In this document: positions 1-9,485 of the stretch, piece after piece
Layout of the letters: each line of letters opens with the position of its first letter
Numbering within the stretch: position 1 is the first letter of the stretch
DNA from: Dyadobacter sp. CY312
Lineage (GTDB): Bacteria; Bacteroidota; Bacteroidia; Cytophagales; Spirosomataceae
Direction of reading: 5' to 3'
Length of the DNA: 64,000 nt
Assembly: GCF_021390535.1 (NCBI RefSeq)
Contig: NZ_JAJUXG010000018.1
Span: 1 to 64,000 of the forward strand
Program-made: the position numbers and the translations under genes
Notes under the pieces: generated by a model
Told to the model about the DNA's origin: nothing
The model's input: only the letters and a program-made list of their open reading frames with translations
Databases searched by the model: none

Positions 1-23
1 ATACGCACCTATAAAAGAGAAAA

Positions 24-49
24 CCGTTACAAGAATAACCTTGCAACGG
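24..49 (-). terminator. Weak hairpin, possible terminator
   Basis: An interrupted inverted repeat (CCGTT-a-CAAG against CTTG-c-AACGG) is followed on the minus strand by a run of four T. It lies about 100 bases beyond the stop of the DUF2911 gene and could end that transcript. The arms are short and mismatched, so this is tentative. Confidence 0.3.
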
Positions 50-149
50 CTTAATTGTAATAACTTAACGAATCTTAAATCCGTATCGCTATTTTAGGAC
101 TAGTCAAATGATGCCAACCAGGTAAAGCTGTTACTTGCTTTTCTGATGC

Positions 150-707
150 TTAGAACGATATTGGCACTTCTACCACTGTATTTTCCCAGCCCAATGCCAT
201 TACCGCTTTCGAAGGTGAATCACCCGTAAAAACAATTGAGAAATTTTCGATTAGCGCTGCTGGTTTAGCAGAAACCGGTACGGTTACACGAGCGACGTCA
301 TTCGCTTCTTTGTACTTGTAAGCTCCCCAATAATCCACATCTGAATTTAGTATCAAAGTCCATTCTTTTTCCCCGGGAATCGCGAACAGTGAGTAAGTGC
401 CGGCTTTTACTTTTTTGCCACCAAATGTAGCATCAGTAAAAAATTTGATTTCGGTAGACTCATCCGCCCCCAGTCTCCACACTTTACCGTACGCTTCCTG
501 TTTGCCGAAAATCTCTCTTCCTTTCACACCGGGACGGCTGTATGAAACTTTCACCAAAGCCTTTTCTCCATCTTTACGATTATGGGCAAAACCATCCGGA
601 TAATAGGCAATGTCACGCGGGCTTTTGTCAAGACCTTTGAATTTTTGCGCCTGTGCACCAAATGCAAGTACAGTCAGCAGCAGAGAAAGGAAAATTGTCT
701 TTTTCAT
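150..707 (-). CDS. DUF2911 domain exported protein
   Basis: The product is an exported protein of about 185 residues matching the DUF2911 family, common in Bacteroidota and without a known biochemical role. The start is set at the ATG giving MKKTIFLSLLLTVLAFGAQAQ, a clear Sec signal peptide ending in an AQAQ-type cleavage site; an earlier in-frame start would add 14 residues that do not fit a signal peptide. After the signal the protein carries the family's typical run through VKVSYSRPGVKGREIFG and WRLGADESTEI, then AGTYSLFAIPGEKEWTLILN near the middle. It stands alone between a weak downstream hairpin and a small unknown ORF. A periplasmic or surface location is inferred from the signal peptide only. 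Confidence 0.85.
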   Translation of the reverse strand: MKKTIFLSLLLTVLAFGAQAQKFKGLDKSPRDIAYYPDGFAHNRKDGEKALVKVSYSRPGVKGREIFGKQEAYGKVWRLGADESTEIKFFTDATFGGKKVKAGTYSLFAIPGEKEWTLILNSDVDYWGAYKYKEANDVARVTVPVSAKPAALIENFSIVFTGDSPSKAVMALGWENTVVEVPISF

Positions 708-841
708 TGTAAAATTATCGTTTAAACGTTTAGGGGTAAAAATAAGCAAAAGTGCCGGTAATTGACCTTGTAGTTACTATTTTGGAGAGAAAGTTTTATA
801 CACATCACCTCTCGGCCTGATCGTCATGACATATAAAATTT

Positions 842-1102
842 TTACAATTCCAGATTCCATCCCATTTCTATTTTCAAATCGTCATACGACATGTAATTGC
901 TTTCCTTCTCCAGAGTCCGCATAATTTGTCCCAGTTCATGATCTTCCTTCTCTTCGTTTTCAATCACAGCCAATATTCTTTCCACTTCAATTTTAGCCCA
1001 ACAACCTCTGTGCTTTTTTATATAAAATAGCACAGCAGGCATTCCTATTTTTTTTGCTATAAACCCAGTTTTATAACTCGACTTATCAATCAAGACATTC
1101 AC
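842..1102 (-). CDS. Small hypothetical protein
   Basis: This is an 86-codon ORF with a GTG start; no ATG is available upstream before the in-frame stop, and the frame is open only about ten codons further up. I do not recognise the family. The product is charged, with a Lys/Glu-rich middle (EKEDHELGQ) and a C-terminus ending in MGWNLEL; there is no signal peptide or membrane segment. It lies downstream of the serine hydrolase gene on the same strand, and its start codon sits inside the perfect palindrome at 1098-1132, so any expression would depend on that element. It may be a genuine small gene, a remnant of a larger one, or a chance ORF. Confidence 0.4.
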   Translation of the reverse strand: MNVLIDKSSYKTGFIAKKIGMPAVLFYIKKHRGCWAKIEVERILAVIENEEKEDHELGQIMRTLEKESNYMSYDDLKIEMGWNLEL

Positions 1103-1132
1103 TTGGTTTTTAGAATCTAAAAACCAAGTGAA
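1098..1132. repeat. Perfect 17-bp palindrome, 1-nt spacer
   Basis: The arm TTCACTTGGTTTTTAGA at 1098-1114 is repeated as its exact reverse complement at 1116-1132, with one base between. It covers the GTG start of the small ORF at 842-1102 and follows the serine hydrolase stop by about 80 bases. No T-run follows on either strand, so it does not look like an ordinary intrinsic terminator. It may be an operator or a miniature palindromic element. Confidence 0.7.
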
Positions 1133-1215
1133 TTATTCATGGTTATTTCACTTTACATTTCACAGAAACTAGTAATACCACTATAATGTATCAAACTTAG
1201 AAATTGGTGGGTAAA

Positions 1216-2790
1216 TCACCCCACTCGCTTGCCGATCAATTCAGGTCTTGTATCTTCAACATTGTTAATAATTGCCAGACTTCTCTCAAATCTCACATTG
1301 ATATTATCTCCATCAAACTTGCATACCACAGTATCGTAGTGAGCTGTCTCCGTAAATCGCCAGATCATCTCAAAAGTGTTGTCATCAACCCAGGTTCCTG
1401 CGGCCGCTATCCGCGTTTCCTTCTCTCCCGGAACAGGAGTAGAAACAAGTTTAAGCGGTAAGATTGACAAATCCGTTTTTCCTGTTTTCCATTTTCCGAT
1501 ACCATTGGTGATGGTGTGTTCTCCCCCGCCGTCAGAAAGTTTGAACACACAGCCTTCACTTCCAAAATTAAACGATACCGAATTGATTTTTAGATCATTA
1601 TTATCAAAAATGTATTTTTGGTTGTTGATTTTCGAAACACCGGCAGCGCTATTCTTTGCGACTGGTACAGGCAGCGCAAGTGAGGAGAGTTTCTGTTTCA
1701 ACTGAGCTTGTGCACCTTTTTCGCTCAAAGAACTTTCCTGAACGGCCGGCAATACATGTTTCCAAAGCTCATTCATGATGGCGCCCATATCGCCACTTTC
1801 GCTGGTTATCGCCACCACCATATCTTTCTCCGGCATTACAATACAGTATTGCCCAAAGGCACCATCACCGCGATAGGCGTTGTGCCGGCATCTCCAAAAC
1901 TGATATCCGTAACCCTGCTCCCAGTCGCTTTCAGTTCCTTTTGTGGGAACATGTGCAGAAGTTGCCTCATCAATCCACTTTTCAGGAAGCAGTCTCTTAC
2001 CATCCCAAACCCCTTTCCGGAGATAAAGCTGACCAAACTTCGCGATATCTTCCGTTTTGACACGCAACCCCCAACCGCCCGTATTGACGCCATTCGGATC
2101 CACCTCCCAGTCTGCACCTTCTATTCCAAGGGGGACAAACAACCGGGGGGTGAGGTATTCCAGCAGCGTTTGCCCTGTCAGCTTCTGTATAATAGCCGAC
2201 AGCATGTATGTAGCACCGCTATTGTACACAAAGAAAGTGCCGGGTTCGTGTTCCACAGGGTAAGCCAGGAATGATTTCACCCAGTTTGGATCTGTTCCTT
2301 CTCTTAACGCAGGCGTGGAATCCTTTGCATGTCCGGTACGCATGGTTAGCAGATCCTGCACTTTCATATTACCCAAATTTGCACTGATCTCAGCAGGAAC
2401 CTGATCCGGAAAGAAAGAAATTACTTTATCATTTACCGATAATTTCCCCTCATTTACAGCAAATCCAATCGCACTCGACGTAAAACTTTTGCTTAATGAA
2501 TAGAGGGTATGTTTAAGGTCGGCCTGGTATGGAGCCCACCATCCTTCCGCCAATATCTTTCCGTGCCGGAGGATCATCAAACTGTGCAGGTTAAGTTTTT
2601 TTGTCTCTACTGCAGCAATAAAATCTATAATTCCCGAAGATTTCACTCCCTGCAACTCGGGTAAACTTCGCGGTAACTGACCGGTTTTCAGAACACCAGC
2701 AACCGTAGAATTTGCAAAATAACTGACCAATCCAAGCTGCAAGGCACCAAGGCCTGCTTTTTGTAAAAATTCTCTTCTGTTAACGGTCAT
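1216..2790 (-). CDS. Serine hydrolase, beta-lactamase class C family
   Basis: This 524-residue exported hydrolase belongs to the beta-lactamase/transpeptidase-like superfamily (PF00144), whose members include D-amino-acid peptidases and esterases. The N-terminus has a Tat-like signal (NRREFLQKAGLGALQLG). The catalytic SxxK is visible as S98-L-S-K101 in YSLSKSF, and the second motif tyrosine is Y189 in VYNSGATY. A glycine-rich segment with TGGWGLRVKTEDIAKFGQLY follows, typical of the family. Beyond about residue 360 there is a C-terminal beta-rich domain that is not part of the catalytic fold. The substrate cannot be told from the sequence. The gene is divergent from the DEAD-box helicase with 52 bases between the start codons. 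Periplasmic location is inferred from the signal. Confidence 0.88.
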   Translation of the reverse strand: MTVNRREFLQKAGLGALQLGLVSYFANSTVAGVLKTGQLPRSLPELQGVKSSGIIDFIAAVETKKLNLHSLMILRHGKILAEGWWAPYQADLKHTLYSLSKSFTSSAIGFAVNEGKLSVNDKVISFFPDQVPAEISANLGNMKVQDLLTMRTGHAKDSTPALREGTDPNWVKSFLAYPVEHEPGTFFVYNSGATYMLSAIIQKLTGQTLLEYLTPRLFVPLGIEGADWEVDPNGVNTGGWGLRVKTEDIAKFGQLYLRKGVWDGKRLLPEKWIDEATSAHVPTKGTESDWEQGYGYQFWRCRHNAYRGDGAFGQYCIVMPEKDMVVAITSESGDMGAIMNELWKHVLPAVQESSLSEKGAQAQLKQKLSSLALPVPVAKNSAAGVSKINNQKYIFDNNDLKINSVSFNFGSEGCVFKLSDGGGEHTITNGIGKWKTGKTDLSILPLKLVSTPVPGEKETRIAAAGTWVDDNTFEMIWRFTETAHYDTVVCKFDGDNINVRFERSLAIINNVEDTRPELIGKRVG

Positions 2791-2801
2791 ATTAATAGTG
2801 G

Positions 2802-2809
2802 TATCTTTG
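2802..2809 (+). promoter_or_regulatory. Candidate Bacteroidota -7 box (TATCTTTG)
   Basis: TATCTTTG fits the TAnnTTTG -7 consensus of Bacteroidota promoters and lies 33 bases before the helicase start. No clear -33 TTTG is visible at the expected spacing, so the assignment rests on the -7 box and position alone. Confidence 0.35.
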
Positions 2810-2842
2810 TAAAAAATATATCAGCAAGTATCTTTAAAATCT

Positions 2843-3985
2843 ATGTCTTTTCAAGCGCTCGGCCTGTCCGAATCCCTACTTAAAACGATCACCGAACAGA
2901 ATTATACTCAACCATATCCTATACAGCAAGAGGCAATTCCTGCTATAATGAAGGGTAGCGACATTCTGGGTATAGCAAAAACCGGCTCGGGCAAAACTGC
3001 CAGTTTTGTATTACCGATTCTGGAATGGTTTCAAAGTAAGGGCGCACCTAAAAACAGATCGATCCGGGTGCTTGTGCTCGCTCCAACCCGTGAACTTGCA
3101 TTACAGATCGCGGTGGTTTTTCAGACGTTCGGAGAGAAGTTACCCCGAAAAGTAAAAACAATGGCGGTGTACGGCGGAGTATCCATCAATCCGCAGATGA
3201 TCGGGCTGCAAAATGTAGAGATACTTGTTGCAACACCGGGGCGGTTACTCGACCTGCTCTCCCATAAAGCGCTGACCATCTCAGACACAGAAATACTGGT
3301 ATTGGATGAGGCCGACAAAATGCTGAATATGGGTTTTGCCGATGAAATGAAGGATATCTTTTTTCTTTTGCCCAAAAAGAGACAAAATATCCTTTTTTCT
3401 GCCACACTGGGTGATGATGTAGAAGCGATCCATAAAAGCATTTTACGGAATCCGCTTAAAATAGAAATTGCCGAAGAGGAGCAAAACCTTGACCTGATCA
3501 AGCAAACGGCTTATTTCGTAGATCCTGAAAGAAAGGGACCTTTACTTAGATACATTATTAAAACAGAGGAAATGAAACAGGTTCTGGTATTTGTCTCAGC
3601 CACCAGAACGGCAGATAACCTCGTGGAAAAACTCAAAAAAAATGGCATTGAAGCGGCAGCCATGCACAGCGGAAAAAGCCAGGGAGCAAGAACGGAAGCA
3701 TTGAACAAATTTAAATCGGGGAAGCTTACAGTACTGGTAGCTACTGACCTGGTATCACGTGGAATTGACATTCAGTTTCTTCCCTATGTAATCAACTTTG
3801 AACTACCGCGCTCGCCGAAAGATTATGTTCACCGAATTGGCAGAACCGGACGTGCTGAAACTCCGGGCGAGGCCATCTCTCTGATATGTCCCGAAGATGC
3901 GCATCATTTTAAGATCATCCAGAAAAAAATGGGAAAACGGGTGGAGATGAAAGAAAGTTTTGAGCTGGATTTGCATGGATATTGA
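2843..3985 (+). CDS. DEAD/DEAH box RNA helicase
   Basis: This is an ATP-dependent RNA helicase of 380 residues, of the compact RhlE-like type without a long C-terminal extension. All core motifs are present in order: the Q motif (YTQPYPIQQ, residues 21-29), motif I AKTGSGKT (45-52), Ia PTRELALQ (81-88), Ib TPGR (131-134), motif II DEAD (155-158), motif III SAT (186-188), then DLVSRGIDI (motif V) and HRIGRTGR (motif VI) in the second RecA-like domain. The likely role is RNA remodelling in ribosome assembly or mRNA decay, often cold-induced, but nothing in the context fixes the substrate. It is a single-gene unit closed by a strong terminator. Confidence 0.95.
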   Translation: MSFQALGLSESLLKTITEQNYTQPYPIQQEAIPAIMKGSDILGIAKTGSGKTASFVLPILEWFQSKGAPKNRSIRVLVLAPTRELALQIAVVFQTFGEKLPRKVKTMAVYGGVSINPQMIGLQNVEILVATPGRLLDLLSHKALTISDTEILVLDEADKMLNMGFADEMKDIFFLLPKKRQNILFSATLGDDVEAIHKSILRNPLKIEIAEEEQNLDLIKQTAYFVDPERKGPLLRYIIKTEEMKQVLVFVSATRTADNLVEKLKKNGIEAAAMHSGKSQGARTEALNKFKSGKLTVLVATDLVSRGIDIQFLPYVINFELPRSPKDYVHRIGRTGRAETPGEAISLICPEDAHHFKIIQKKMGKRVEMKESFELDLHGY

Positions 3986-4065
3986 TGCTGAAAACAAAGT
4001 ATTTAGGTTTGAATTTCAATTTACTTCGATAGTTTTTACCATTTAAAACGTATCAACCAATCTTT

Positions 4066-4101
4066 AAAAAGTGCTTTTCTGGTAAAGAAAGGCACTTTTT
4101 T
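4066..4101 (+). terminator. Intrinsic terminator after helicase gene
   Basis: AAAAAGTGCTTTTCT and its near-exact complement AAGAAAGGCACTTTTTT form a hairpin with a GGTA loop and a run of six T. It lies about 80 bases after the helicase stop and separates it from the SusC gene. Confidence 0.8.
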
Positions 4102-4240
4102 GTTTGCATTAATTGCAAAATCCTTATAATATCTTGGCTTATACAGGAGTCTACATGAAGGTGTGCCCGACGGTTATGTGGAAATTTGGAGTAAATCTAA
4201 TCGCATACAAACCATGCATATTTACTACTCATCCTCAAAC

Positions 4241-7200
4241 ATGTTGAAAAAGGCGTATCGACACCTCGCCTTCCTCATGATTTGCATCTTGCTAACTGTC
4301 ACGTCCAACGTCGTAATGGCGCAGACAACCATTACCGGAAAGGTTACTGGAGCTCAGGGAAAAGAACCCTTGCCGGGAGTTAACATTGTTATAAAAGGGA
4401 CAACAACGGGGACATCCACCAATGTGGAGGGAACGTACTCCATCAACGTGCCCAAAGATGCCGTTCTTCAATTTTCTTTCATTGGCTATGAGCCTCAGGA
4501 AGTATTGGTAAACGGACGTTCGAAGATCGATATCGCCCTTTCCGACGACTCAAAGGCATTATCAGAAGTGGTTGTAATCGGTTACGGTACTTCAAAAAGA
4601 GCTAACCTAACGGGAGCTGCGGCAAGTATCTCTTCAAAAGATATTGAGGAAAGACCTGTTTCAAGACTGGAAAACGCACTTGCGGGCCAACTTCCGGGTG
4701 TGGACGTGCAAACTACAACGGGTGAGCCTGGCGCTCCTTTGCAGATACGCGTACGCGGTACAGGTTCTTTGAATGCTTCCAATGACCCACTTTACGTGGT
4801 AGATGGTGTCCCGGTTGAGTCGCTGAACGGTATAAACCCTGCTGACGTACAAACGATTGACGTACTTAAAGATGCTTCGTCTGCTGCCATTTATGGTTCA
4901 CGCGGATCTAACGGGGTTGTGATCATTACCACCAAAAGAGGTGTGAAAGGCAAGCCACGTATTCAGTTTAACATGACACAAGGTGTTTCCAAAGTAGAAG
5001 GACGTTTGGATATGATGACACCAGAACAATGGATTCAGCAACGCAAAGAAGGTATTGATGCTTCGTGGGTGAGTCGTGGAGTTAGCCAGGGTAAACCTTA
5101 CACTGCTAACGACCCGATGTCATTCCGTGCATCTGAACTGGGCATTTCAGAAAATAACCCGAATACTGGCTTGATGTATGATCCAAAGTGGGCTTATGGA
5201 AGAGACAGTCTTGATTACGTTGACTGGCAGGACGCGTTTTTTGGAAACACTGGTACGTTATCCAATTACCAGCTGAGTGTAAATGGTGGAAGCGATAACA
5301 TTACTTTCAACATCAACGGTAGCTACATGGATCAGAAAGGTGTGATTATCAACACCAACTACAAGCGTGCTACGGTAAGAGCTAACATAGATGCAAAAGT
5401 TAACAAGTTCATAAAAGTCGGTTTGACGCTATCGCCATCTGTTGAATGGATTAACGGAGGAGGACAGGTTGATGGAAAAGACCGCCAGGGAATGAATGCT
5501 GTGCAAATGCCTCCGGTGGCTCCGCTAGGAACAGGACTTTATGTTGGAGCGCAACCAAACGGTACTTATTTATGGTCAGGAAGATATGTGAGCCCTGTTG
5601 CTGTATTGGAAAGAACTCAGGCGGACCAGACACGTAACAGACTGAATACCAATCTATACTTGCACGCTACCATCGCAAAAGGACTTCAATTGCAATTGAC
5701 TGGTGGTATGGATAACACTTCATCGGTATCCAACTCATTTGTACCAACCAATGCAACCCGCGACTGGGCATCAGCGCCAAACGAAGGTTATGCTTCATCT
5801 TCGGACAGACAGAATTCAAATTCGTACAGATATTTGTTCCAAAGCACATTGAACTACAACCGTTCTTTCGGCAAACACAATGTCACCGGATTATTGGGTT
5901 ATTCTGTTGAAACAACAAATGGCTACGGAAACCGTCAGAACCATACACGTTTGCCAAATGACTGGACAAACCTTTTCAACCAGGGATCATCCACCGTTTC
6001 AACTTCCAATATCAGTCAGGATAAGACGGCTTTGTTATCATACTTCGCACGTGCCCAGTACGATTTCAACGAGAAGTATCTTTTCTCAGCGAGCATCAGA
6101 CGTGACGGTTCTTCCAAGTTTGGTTCTGAAAACCGTTGGGGAACATTCCCGGCAGTTTCAGCAGCATGGCGCGTATCCAGCGAAAATTTCATGGCTGGGG
6201 TAGATGATATCACAGACCTTAAACTTCGTGCAAGTTTTGGTATCACAGGAAACAACCGCATTCCTAACAACGCACAATTCTCACTACTTGGCAACAGCGA
6301 CTACGCACTTGGTGGAGTACAGCAAACAGGTTATGCTCCATCTGGTTTCGAAAACACCATGCTTGGTTGGGAACAAACCAGCAGCTACAACTTCGGGGTA
6401 GATTTTGGTATACTTAAAAACCGCATCGTTGTTGCGGCAGATTATTACAACAGAAAGACATCCGAACTTCTTTTGCAAGCACCAGTTTCAGCCACAACTG
6501 GTTTTGCCCGCAGCTGGCAGAACATTGGTGACATAGAAAACAAGGGATTTGAACTCTCATTGATATCGAAAAACACAGTTGGTGTTTTCAAATGGGGAAC
6601 AAACTTCAACTTATCATACAACAGAAACCGCGTTTTAAAACTCGGCTACGACAACACACCAATTCCATCAGGATTCTCCGGGCTGACTTCCATGATCGAA
6701 GTTGGACAGCCAATTGGTTACTTCAAATTGTATGACGCCATTGGTGTTTACAAAAACCAGGGAGAAGTAGATGCAAATCCGCGTATGTCTAAAACATTGG
6801 TTGGAGATTCTCAGTATCGTGATGTAAATGGCGATGGGGTTATTGACGAAAATGACCGTACAAACGTTGGACAGCCACTTCCTGCTTTTGTATACGGACT
6901 TACCAATACCTTCACATACCGCAATTTTGACCTAAATATCCTGGCTACTGCACAAACTGGCGGGATGATCTATTCGATGATTGGACGTTCTATCGACCGC
7001 CCTGGTATGGGATATCTTTACAACAAACTGGCGATCTGGGAAAATCGTTGGAAATCACCGGAAGACCCGGGTGATGGCATGACGCCGAGCATCAACTCCA
7101 CCACAGGTTCTTACTACGACACCCGTTGGCTATACAGCTCAGATTACATCCGTGTTAAAAACATCACGTTTGGGTACAATGTACCTAAAATGAAATGGTT

Positions 7201-7357
7201 CGAACGCGCGAGAGTGTATGTTTCCGTAGAAAATCCTTTCATCTGGCACAAATACTCGGGAGGTTTCACACCTGAGGCCGCTAACAATGAAGGAGGCGAT
7301 TACGGTGGATATCCTCAGTCTAAGACCTATTCTATCGGTATCAACCTGAATCTTTAA
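4241..7357 (+). CDS. SusC/RagA-type TonB-linked outer membrane protein
   Basis: This is a TonB-dependent transporter of 1,038 residues that should take up oligosaccharides across the outer membrane with the SusD-like lipoprotein encoded next. The start is set at the ATG giving MLKKAYRHLAF, which opens a signal peptide ending at VVMAQ; an upstream in-frame ATG adds 26 unlikely residues. After the signal comes a CarboxypepD_reg-like domain (ITGKVTGAQGKEPLPGVNI to SFIGYEPQEV), then the TonB-box region SEVVVIGYG, the plug with GSRGSNGVVIITTKRG, and a long beta-barrel ending in SIGINLNL. The neighbouring PL11, CE12 and GH105 enzymes point to rhamnogalacturonan-I fragments as substrate; this is inferred from context. 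Confidence 0.95.
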   Translation: MLKKAYRHLAFLMICILLTVTSNVVMAQTTITGKVTGAQGKEPLPGVNIVIKGTTTGTSTNVEGTYSINVPKDAVLQFSFIGYEPQEVLVNGRSKIDIALSDDSKALSEVVVIGYGTSKRANLTGAAASISSKDIEERPVSRLENALAGQLPGVDVQTTTGEPGAPLQIRVRGTGSLNASNDPLYVVDGVPVESLNGINPADVQTIDVLKDASSAAIYGSRGSNGVVIITTKRGVKGKPRIQFNMTQGVSKVEGRLDMMTPEQWIQQRKEGIDASWVSRGVSQGKPYTANDPMSFRASELGISENNPNTGLMYDPKWAYGRDSLDYVDWQDAFFGNTGTLSNYQLSVNGGSDNITFNINGSYMDQKGVIINTNYKRATVRANIDAKVNKFIKVGLTLSPSVEWINGGGQVDGKDRQGMNAVQMPPVAPLGTGLYVGAQPNGTYLWSGRYVSPVAVLERTQADQTRNRLNTNLYLHATIAKGLQLQLTGGMDNTSSVSNSFVPTNATRDWASAPNEGYASSSDRQNSNSYRYLFQSTLNYNRSFGKHNVTGLLGYSVETTNGYGNRQNHTRLPNDWTNLFNQGSSTVSTSNISQDKTALLSYFARAQYDFNEKYLFSASIRRDGSSKFGSENRWGTFPAVSAAWRVSSENFMAGVDDITDLKLRASFGITGNNRIPNNAQFSLLGNSDYALGGVQQTGYAPSGFENTMLGWEQTSSYNFGVDFGILKNRIVVAADYYNRKTSELLLQAPVSATTGFARSWQNIGDIENKGFELSLISKNTVGVFKWGTNFNLSYNRNRVLKLGYDNTPIPSGFSGLTSMIEVGQPIGYFKLYDAIGVYKNQGEVDANPRMSKTLVGDSQYRDVNGDGVIDENDRTNVGQPLPAFVYGLTNTFTYRNFDLNILATAQTGGMIYSMIGRSIDRPGMGYLYNKLAIWENRWKSPEDPGDGMTPSINSTTGSYYDTRWLYSSDYIRVKNITFGYNVPKMKWFERARVYVSVENPFIWHKYSGGFTPEAANNEGGDYGGYPQSKTYSIGINLNL

Positions 7358-7416
7358 CAACACTTTTAACGCAGACGATATACACACGTATTTCTCCTGC
7401 ATTAATTTTTGAGACT

Positions 7417-8898
7417 ATGAAAATCACAAAAATATTCCCATATCTGCTCACAATTGGCTTGTCGGCAACGTTGAGCTCGTGCAGCGAAAGCATACTGGAC
7501 ATTACCCCGCTGACCAACAATACAGCAAATGATTTTTACAAAACCGAAGATCAGGTAAATCAGGGTGTTCTGGCTGTTTACAATTCATGGTTGCCCATTC
7601 CGGCATCGTCCAACTGGTATCTGTCGGAGGTTCGTTCGGACAATACGCATGAGATTGAAGGTGGTGCGCAACGCGACTATAAGGAAGTTGGAAACTTTAC
7701 AGCGTCTTCACAAACAGCCGCTTTCCAAACTGCCTGGTCACAGCTTTACGCGGTAATTTACCGTTCAAATGTTGTTCTTTCCAAAGTGGAAGGTTTTGAA
7801 TTTGCGCGTGTAAATCAATTCAAGGCGGAAGCGCGTTTGTTCCGTGCTTTGGCGTATTTCGACCTGGTTCGTTATTGGGGAGATGTTCCTTTGGTAGATA
7901 AAGTGCTTAGTATTGCAGAAGGTAAAAATGCGCTGCGTGCACCTGCAACAGATATTTACAAATTCATTGTAGATGACCTGACCTTTGCAGCAGAAAACCT
8001 TCCTGAATCTTACGTTGCTGCTCAGAAAGGCCGCGCTACCAAATATGCTGCCAAAGCCTTATTGGGAAGAGTTTACCTCACGATGGCTGGCTATCCGCTG
8101 AAACAAACCGACAAACTTGCATTGGCAAAAACGCAACTTGCAGAAGTAATGAAGGCAAGTTCACTTTTCCCCATACCGGCAGTTTATCGTGATCTTTTTA
8201 CTGTTGCAGCCAAAAATAAACACCACATTTTTGAGGTACAGTACCTTTCCGGTGGAAAAGGACTTGGTTCTTCGCTACCATCCGAAATGGCGTTTCAGTT
8301 CCCATCTCAGTGGAGTCCTTTCACTGGTGGTTTTGAGGGACAGGTAGAGCCGGCTCTGCTTGCTTCGTACGCTCCTACGGACGCCAGAAAATTGGCGACT
8401 TTGGATTCGGGATATGTAGATACAAAAACAGGCGCAACGTCTGGCCGTGTTCAGTTTACTAAATTCCTCGAAAAAGGAGATGCAACCGTAACAAGTCGTA
8501 ACGATTACCAACGTAATTTCCCGATTGTGCGCTATGCCGATGTATTGCTTATGTATGCAGAAATCCTGAATGAAGAAGCCGGAACGCCTCCCGCAGAAGC
8601 TATTCAGATCCTGAACAAAGTACGCGCAGATGCAAAAGTGGCACCAGTTACACCGGCCACAAAAGCCGAGATGCGACTAGCATTGGAAAATGAGCGCCGC
8701 TGGGAATTTGCAGGAGAAGGACTTCGGTGGTTTGACCTTGTTCGCACAGAACGTGCCATTCCGGCAATGACCGAATTCTTCCGCTCTCATGATATTCCTA
8801 TGGCAAATGGCGTTACAAATCGTGATCTACTGTTCCCTATTCCACTAAATGAGATGCTTATTAACCCGGGTTTCTGGAAACAAAACGACGGATATTGA
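7417..8898 (+). CDS. SusD/RagB-type outer membrane lipoprotein
   Basis: This 493-residue surface glycan-binding lipoprotein is the partner of the SusC transporter 59 bases upstream and caps it on the cell surface. A lipoprotein signal is visible with lipobox LSSC, the acylated cysteine being C22. The mature start SESILDITPLT and the segment ANDFYKTEDQVNQGVLAVYN are typical of RagB/SusD, as are RALAYFDLVRYWGDVPLV with its TPR-like helices and the C-terminal NERRWEFAGEGLRWFDLVRT. The ligand is probably a pectin fragment, inferred from the locus. The pair forms one transcription unit closed by the terminator at 8927-8963. Confidence 0.95.
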   Translation: MKITKIFPYLLTIGLSATLSSCSESILDITPLTNNTANDFYKTEDQVNQGVLAVYNSWLPIPASSNWYLSEVRSDNTHEIEGGAQRDYKEVGNFTASSQTAAFQTAWSQLYAVIYRSNVVLSKVEGFEFARVNQFKAEARLFRALAYFDLVRYWGDVPLVDKVLSIAEGKNALRAPATDIYKFIVDDLTFAAENLPESYVAAQKGRATKYAAKALLGRVYLTMAGYPLKQTDKLALAKTQLAEVMKASSLFPIPAVYRDLFTVAAKNKHHIFEVQYLSGGKGLGSSLPSEMAFQFPSQWSPFTGGFEGQVEPALLASYAPTDARKLATLDSGYVDTKTGATSGRVQFTKFLEKGDATVTSRNDYQRNFPIVRYADVLLMYAEILNEEAGTPPAEAIQILNKVRADAKVAPVTPATKAEMRLALENERRWEFAGEGLRWFDLVRTERAIPAMTEFFRSHDIPMANGVTNRDLLFPIPLNEMLINPGFWKQNDGY

Positions 8899-8926
8899 TA
8901 TTGAATAATGTAGACTAGGGTAGTAC

Positions 8927-8963
8927 AAAACGGAGCCGGAATCATTATCCCGCTCCGTTTTTT
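8927..8963 (+). terminator. Intrinsic terminator after SusCD
   Basis: AAAACGGAGC at 8927-8936 pairs with GCTCCGTTTT at 8952-8961 and is followed by further T residues. It closes the SusC-SusD unit. Confidence 0.85.
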
Positions 8964-9064
8964 TATTTTACTACATTGAGCTTCAAACACAGGAGACCAC
9001 AGGTAGGAGCCTTATGATACAAACATTAACTTTACTTTTCAGCTAAACCATAACCCGCAAAGTC

Positions 9065-9379
9065 ATGCAAAGAGCCGCCTTTAAAATGAAACTAAATCCC
9101 GGTCAGGCCGAGGAATACAAAAAACGCCACGATGAGATCTGGCCCGAATTAAAAAAGCTGTTGAAAGACAACGGCATCAGCGACTATTCCATTTTTCTGG
9201 ATGAGGAGACCAATATACTTTTCGCCGTGCAAAAACAAGATGGTTCGGGTTCGTCGCAAGATTTAGGAACAACAGAAATCGTAAAGAAATGGTGGGCGTA
9301 TATGGCCGCGGTGATGGAAACAAACCCCGATAATTCCCCGGTGAGTGTTCCGTTGAAGGAGGTTTTTCACTTGGAGTAA
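9065..9379 (+). CDS. rhaM: L-rhamnose mutarotase
   Basis: This 104-residue cytoplasmic enzyme interconverts the alpha and beta anomers of L-rhamnose, supplying the form used by the isomerase. The length matches the family. The known active-site tyrosine and histidine occur at the expected places, Y18 and H22 in EYKKRHDEIWPEL, and the family's KKWWAYM motif lies near residue 79. It sits alone between the SusCD terminator and the repeat-rich stretch before the PL11 lyase. Rhamnose would come from the backbone of rhamnogalacturonan-I, so its presence supports that substrate for the locus. The other rhamnose catabolic genes (rhaA, rhaB, rhaD) are not in the window. Confidence 0.93.
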   Translation: MQRAAFKMKLNPGQAEEYKKRHDEIWPELKKLLKDNGISDYSIFLDEETNILFAVQKQDGSGSSQDLGTTEIVKKWWAYMAAVMETNPDNSPVSVPLKEVFHLE

Positions 9380-9382
9380 AAG

Positions 9383-9472
9383 TTTCACGCGAAGCAGAAA
9401 AGAAAAAGGCAAAGAACGCAAAAAATAAACTTAGCGCACTTTGCGAGTTTTACTTCGCGTCTTTGCGTGAAA
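9383..9472. repeat. Palindromic intergenic repeat, TTTCACGC type
   Basis: TTTCACGC at 9383-9390 is mirrored by GCGTGAAA at 9465-9472, with further inverted matches inside (CGCGAAG/CTTCGCG and GCAAAG/CTTTGC). It begins three bases after the rhaM stop. It shares its ends with the element at 12589-12700. The 341-base stretch between rhaM and the PL11 gene (9380-9720) consists almost wholly of this and the next two elements. Confidence 0.65.
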
Positions 9473-9485
9473 TGCTTAAAAAACG

